Shown here piece after piece: positions 13,685 through 14,590 of a stretch of DNA of 14,590 bases. Position numbers and translations under genes: made by a program. Source of the DNA: Erysipelothrix sp. UBA3383 (GTDB lineage: Bacteria > Bacillota_I > Bacilli_A > Erysipelotrichales > Erysipelotrichaceae). The stretch spans positions 1 to 14,590 of the forward strand of contig DEPV01000090.1 in NCBI GenBank assembly GCA_002358955.1, read 5' to 3'. Under the pieces are notes generated by a model that did not search any database, was not told the origin of the DNA, and saw only the letters and a program-made list of their open reading frames with translations. How positions within the stretch are numbered: the stretch's first letter is position 1; each line of letters starts with the position of its first letter.

Positions 13685-14575
13685 CTAATACATGTCTGTA
13701 TTGAGCACGGGCTTACTAAATGCATTGAATGCTGAGTATGATGATATGATTTTTATATGAAATAATCGTTCAAACAATTCTTTATCATTCACTCTCGCTA
13801 AAATCACCGTTTCATTACTTACTTTAATGTGAGGCAATAACTTCTGAATTTTCTCACTGCTGTTGGTACGGTAGATAATACGATTCTTACCCTTTGCAAT
13901 AAATGATAAAAGTCGTAAGAGCGTTCCTGACTTATCATAACAAGATTCCAACACCTCAACATAGTGTGGATGGTTGATGATGCGAAGATACCCCAGTAAC
14001 TTTTGATCTTGCATATAACCAATATACTTTCCATTTAGAAATTGAGCATCACGCTTCATACGATCAAAATCTTGCACATTACGAGAAAAGTACCCCGTAA
14101 AGTAAGCACTGTAAGTATCGTATACAGTTTTTAGGTCTTGTGATGGTGGATCTAAGACTATCCCTTGAATGTCAAATTCAGGAATCATTTGCGTTGGAAT
14201 ATTACAAACTTGCTGATCAATGACGGCTTCAAACCCGTGACTTTCAAGAAAGTCATTTTTATCAGAACGTATCAGCGTGATTAAATCACGATGTTCTAAT
14301 GTTTCCAAAAGATCACACATGGACGCTTCACTATAAGCAAGAGCTGGGGTGATGTAAGACACCCTTAATTTCTTGTCGTGCAGATTGAGTATTTTCTTTT
14401 GAACGTGCATAAAAGATCCATCCTCAGAGTAATGAATCAGATCCTGATTGAAATAATGTTTGAAATACAATTGTTCATAAGCACTTAATCCTGGATTCAA
14501 ACCCTGCTGTAGGCGTGTTTCTTCCATGGTAAGTTTCATCTTATTCAATAATTCGTCATGATTAAATGCAGTCAA
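13685..14575 (-). CDS. Eis/GNAT-like protein of unknown function with a degenerate acetyl-CoA loop
   Basis: A 296-residue protein. The N-terminal half (about 40-120) has a GNAT-like layout ending in NDFLESHGFEAV (107-118), the beta-strand/helix pattern of Eis-type acetyltransferases before their second domain. A second GNAT-like module spans about 148-285 (YSAYFTGYFSRNVQDFDRMK, then KYIGYMQDQKLLGYLRI). The usual R/QxxGxG/A pantetheine loop is not visible: the place is occupied by TPALAYSEASMCDLLETL. It is also about 100 residues shorter than full Eis proteins and lacks an obvious C-terminal sterol-carrier domain. The start is TTG 14575, supported by AGGAGGG 6 bases upstream. Single-gene unit with its own terminator. 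The family link is by eye and moderate; activity is doubtful. Confidence 0.55.
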   Translation of the reverse strand: MTAFNHDELLNKMKLTMEETRLQQGLNPGLSAYEQLYFKHYFNQDLIHYSEDGSFMHVQKKILNLHDKKLRVSYITPALAYSEASMCDLLETLEHRDLITLIRSDKNDFLESHGFEAVIDQQVCNIPTQMIPEFDIQGIVLDPPSQDLKTVYDTYSAYFTGYFSRNVQDFDRMKRDAQFLNGKYIGYMQDQKLLGYLRIINHPHYVEVLESCYDKSGTLLRLLSFIAKGKNRIIYRTNSSEKIQKLLPHIKVSNETVILARVNDKELFERLFHIKIISSYSAFNAFSKPVLNTDMY

Positions 14576-14590
14576 GATAAACCCTCCTAT

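Noticed and set aside
1..14590. CRISPR arrays, insertion sequences, tRNA or rRNA genes, toxin-antitoxin or defence modules
   Set aside because: No spaced direct repeats, transposase motifs, RNA gene signatures or nuclease/helicase clusters were seen; apart from the left-edge regulator and the orphan proteins noted, the window is housekeeping.

Overview
The window looks like chromosomal DNA from a low-GC member of the Bacillota, most plausibly an Erysipelothrix-like (Erysipelotrichaceae) bacterium. This is inferred from the AT-rich sequence, the AGGAGG ribosome binding sites, the Bacillota gene order cysS-mrnC-rlmB-sigH-rpmG-secE-nusG, and a mevalonate (not MEP) isoprenoid operon. No database search was possible. 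Every convincing gene is on the minus strand, so transcription runs from high to low coordinates.

Layout in the direction of transcription: (1) 14575-13685, a stand-alone gene for a degenerate Eis/GNAT-like protein, closed by a terminator. (2) 13525-12521, gap (glycolytic GAPDH) with its own strong promoter and terminator. (3) 12520-12124, a 397-base gap whose cysS-proximal part holds two tandem tiny ORFs with good ribosome binding sites and a TGGTATAATA promoter; the rest is unexplained. (4) 12123-8518, an information-processing operon: cysS, mrnC, rlmB, a SigH-like sigma factor and a GNAT acetyltransferase. (5) 8453-7559, rpmG-secE-nusG, whose promoter lies inside the loop of the candidate terminator of operon 4. 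(6) 7441-399, a tightly overlapping seven-gene operon: mvk, mvaD, pmk, fni (the lower mevalonate pathway from mevalonate to IPP/DMAPP), a membrane-anchored MalE-like solute-binding protein, ung and folC. It ends at a terminator whose stem contains the folC stop codon. (7) 259-1, the 5' part of a PTS-type (BglG/LicR-like) regulator that runs off the left edge.

The lower mevalonate enzymes form a complete set: mevalonate kinase, phosphomevalonate kinase, diphosphomevalonate decarboxylase and a type 2 IPP isomerase. The upper steps (HMG-CoA synthase and reductase) are not in the window. The operon is fused to DNA repair (ung), folate polyglutamylation (folC) and an orphan binding protein without permeases. 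The cysS-nusG region matches Bacillus synteny, except that the yacP/rae1 position is empty, a GNAT gene sits between sigH and rpmG, and nusG is followed by a terminator and mvk rather than rplK.

Most genes are ordinary housekeeping genes and I see no obvious defence or mobile system. The points most worth a second look are the nested terminator/promoter before rpmG, the small ORFs before cysS, the orphan anchored solute-binding protein in the isoprenoid operon, and the divergent SigH in what may be a non-sporulating lineage.
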